Positions 4,775 to 5,302 of a stretch of 5,302 nt of DNA are shown here, one piece after another. Source of the DNA: Phycisphaerae bacterium (lineage in GTDB: Bacteria; Planctomycetota; Phycisphaerae; Sedimentisphaerales; Anaerobacaceae); contig DAOVNI010000133.1 in NCBI GenBank assembly GCA_030630315.1, positions 1-5,302 of the forward strand, read 5' to 3'. Under the pieces are notes generated by a model that ran no database searches, was not told the DNA's origin, and worked only from the letters and a program-made list of their open reading frames with translations. The stretch's first letter is position 1; every line of letters begins with the position of its first letter. Both the position numbers and the translations under genes were made by a program.

Positions 4775-4837
4775 GCCCCGTTGGAAATTCCAGGGGCGAT
4801 AAGAATGCCCGGAAAATGGACAGATTTCTAACGGGGC
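4775..4837. repeat. Hairpin repeat, copy 2, at the 3' end of the aminotransferase gene
   Basis: Left arm GCCCCGTTGGAAAT (4775-4788) and right arm ATTTCTAACGGGGC (4824-4837) pair over 14 bases with one G-T position, around a 35-nt centre that holds its own GGGC/GCCC stem. The arm core CCCGTT(A/G)GAAAT is shared with copy 1 at 1463-1523, and total lengths are 63 and 61 bp. It starts 10 nt after the stop of the aminotransferase (minus strand). A run of six T lies about 12 nt beyond the stem on that strand, so it might also serve as an imperfect terminator. Confidence 0.7.
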
Positions 4838-4847
4838 TTGCTGCCCC

Positions 4848-5302
4848 TCAACCTTCGCGTTCCGGTTTTGTCCTTCTTATCGGCTTTTGCTGGACAAATC
4901 GGCTGATATTGCGAATCGCCTGTCGCAGCCGCTGCTCATTTTCCACAAGGGCTATGCGCATATAATCTTCGCCGTTTTCGCCGAAAGCCCTGCCCGGAGC
5001 GATTGCGACCTCCGCATACTCCATCAGGTCAATTGCGTAATCGATAGTGCCCTTGCCTTTGGAATGTTCCTGCGGCACTTTTGCCCAGACGAACATTGAA
5101 GCGCGCGGCTTTTCCACCTCCCAGCCGATTCTCGCAAGGCCGTCGCACACCACATCCCGCCGCGACCGGTACCTTTTATTTTGAGCGATTATGTCCTCGT
5201 TACAGCTTCGCAGCGCAATAATACCGGCTATCTGTATCGCCTGGAATATACCGTAATCGTAGTAGCCCTTTATCGTCGCAAGGTAATCGAGCATATCTTT
5301 AT
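4848..5302 (-). CDS. AlaC-type class I/II PLP-dependent aminotransferase, C-terminal part (5' end outside window)
   Basis: The visible 151 residues are the C-terminal third of a fold-type I aminotransferase. Opening IKGYYDYGIFQAIQIAGIIAL corresponds to the KSYHDYGTFTPIQVAAIAAL stretch of E. coli AlaC. Further on come RRDVVCDGL, GWEVEKPRASMFVWAKVP, a small-domain segment with VAIAPGRAFG, and YMRIALVENEQRLRQAI, whose Arg is the expected ligand of the substrate carboxylate. The PLP-binding lysine lies upstream, outside the window. AlaC makes alanine from pyruvate and glutamate; DapL (LL-diaminopimelate aminotransferase) is a related alternative, but the YYDYG and ASMFVWAK motifs favour AlaC. The frame is open to the right edge through codons before the internal ATG at 5294, so that ATG is not the start. 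The gene ends 10 nt before a hairpin repeat and has no visible link to the PEP-CTERM operon. Confidence 0.85.
   Translation of the reverse strand, partial: KDMLDYLATIKGYYDYGIFQAIQIAGIIALRSCNEDIIAQNKRYRSRRDVVCDGLARIGWEVEKPRASMFVWAKVPQEHSKGKGTIDYAIDLMEYAEVAIAPGRAFGENGEDYMRIALVENEQRLRQAIRNISRFVQQKPIRRTKPEREG

Noticed and set aside
1461..4837. CRISPR array
   Set aside because: The repeated arms are inverted, 3 kb apart and only two in number; there is no regular repeat-spacer pattern anywhere in the window.
4750..4965. Plus-strand 71-codon frame after hairpin copy 2
   Set aside because: It has no ribosome site, reads through the hairpin repeat and then runs antisense to the aminotransferase.

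Overview
The window looks like a piece of a Planctomycetota genome, most likely class Phycisphaerae. This is inferred from family resemblance only: four consecutive secreted proteins end in PEP-CTERM sorting signals of the planctomycete type (PEPAT, a short Leu/Gly-rich helix, then an Arg/Lys cluster), and one belongs to a WRG...GSTFQEW family I associate with that group. Both end genes run off the window, so this is an internal fragment or a short contig.

Layout. Positions 3-1022 (+) hold the C-terminal part of a CreD-type inner-membrane protein. Positions 1158-1472 (+) hold a small CxxCxxCC (YkgJ-type) metal-binding protein. It is preceded by a 10-codon reading frame with a good ribosome binding site whose stop overlaps the YkgJ start (ATGA). 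From 1473 to 1661 there is a convergent gap containing a long-arm hairpin repeat and a second hairpin. From 4263 down to 1662 (-) lie four PEP-CTERM genes in a row with gaps of 32, 94 and 46 nt, probably one operon. The middle two are paralogues whose start region and signal-peptide DNA is almost identical. Positions 4264-4847 are gene-free: a probable 5' leader with small hairpins and an inserted palindromic element, a good sigma70-type promoter (TTGACT-17-TTAAAT, minus strand), and a second copy of the hairpin repeat. Positions 4848-5302 (-) hold the C-terminal part of an AlaC-type class I/II aminotransferase.

How the parts work together. The PEP-CTERM proteins should be exported by Sec, recognised at the C-terminal helix by an exosortase encoded elsewhere, and delivered to the cell surface or extracellular matrix. 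No exosortase or regulator lies in the window. The flanking CreD, YkgJ and aminotransferase genes have no evident functional link to the cluster. The main non-coding interest is the number of small structured repeats placed exactly at gene ends and in the PEP-CTERM leader.
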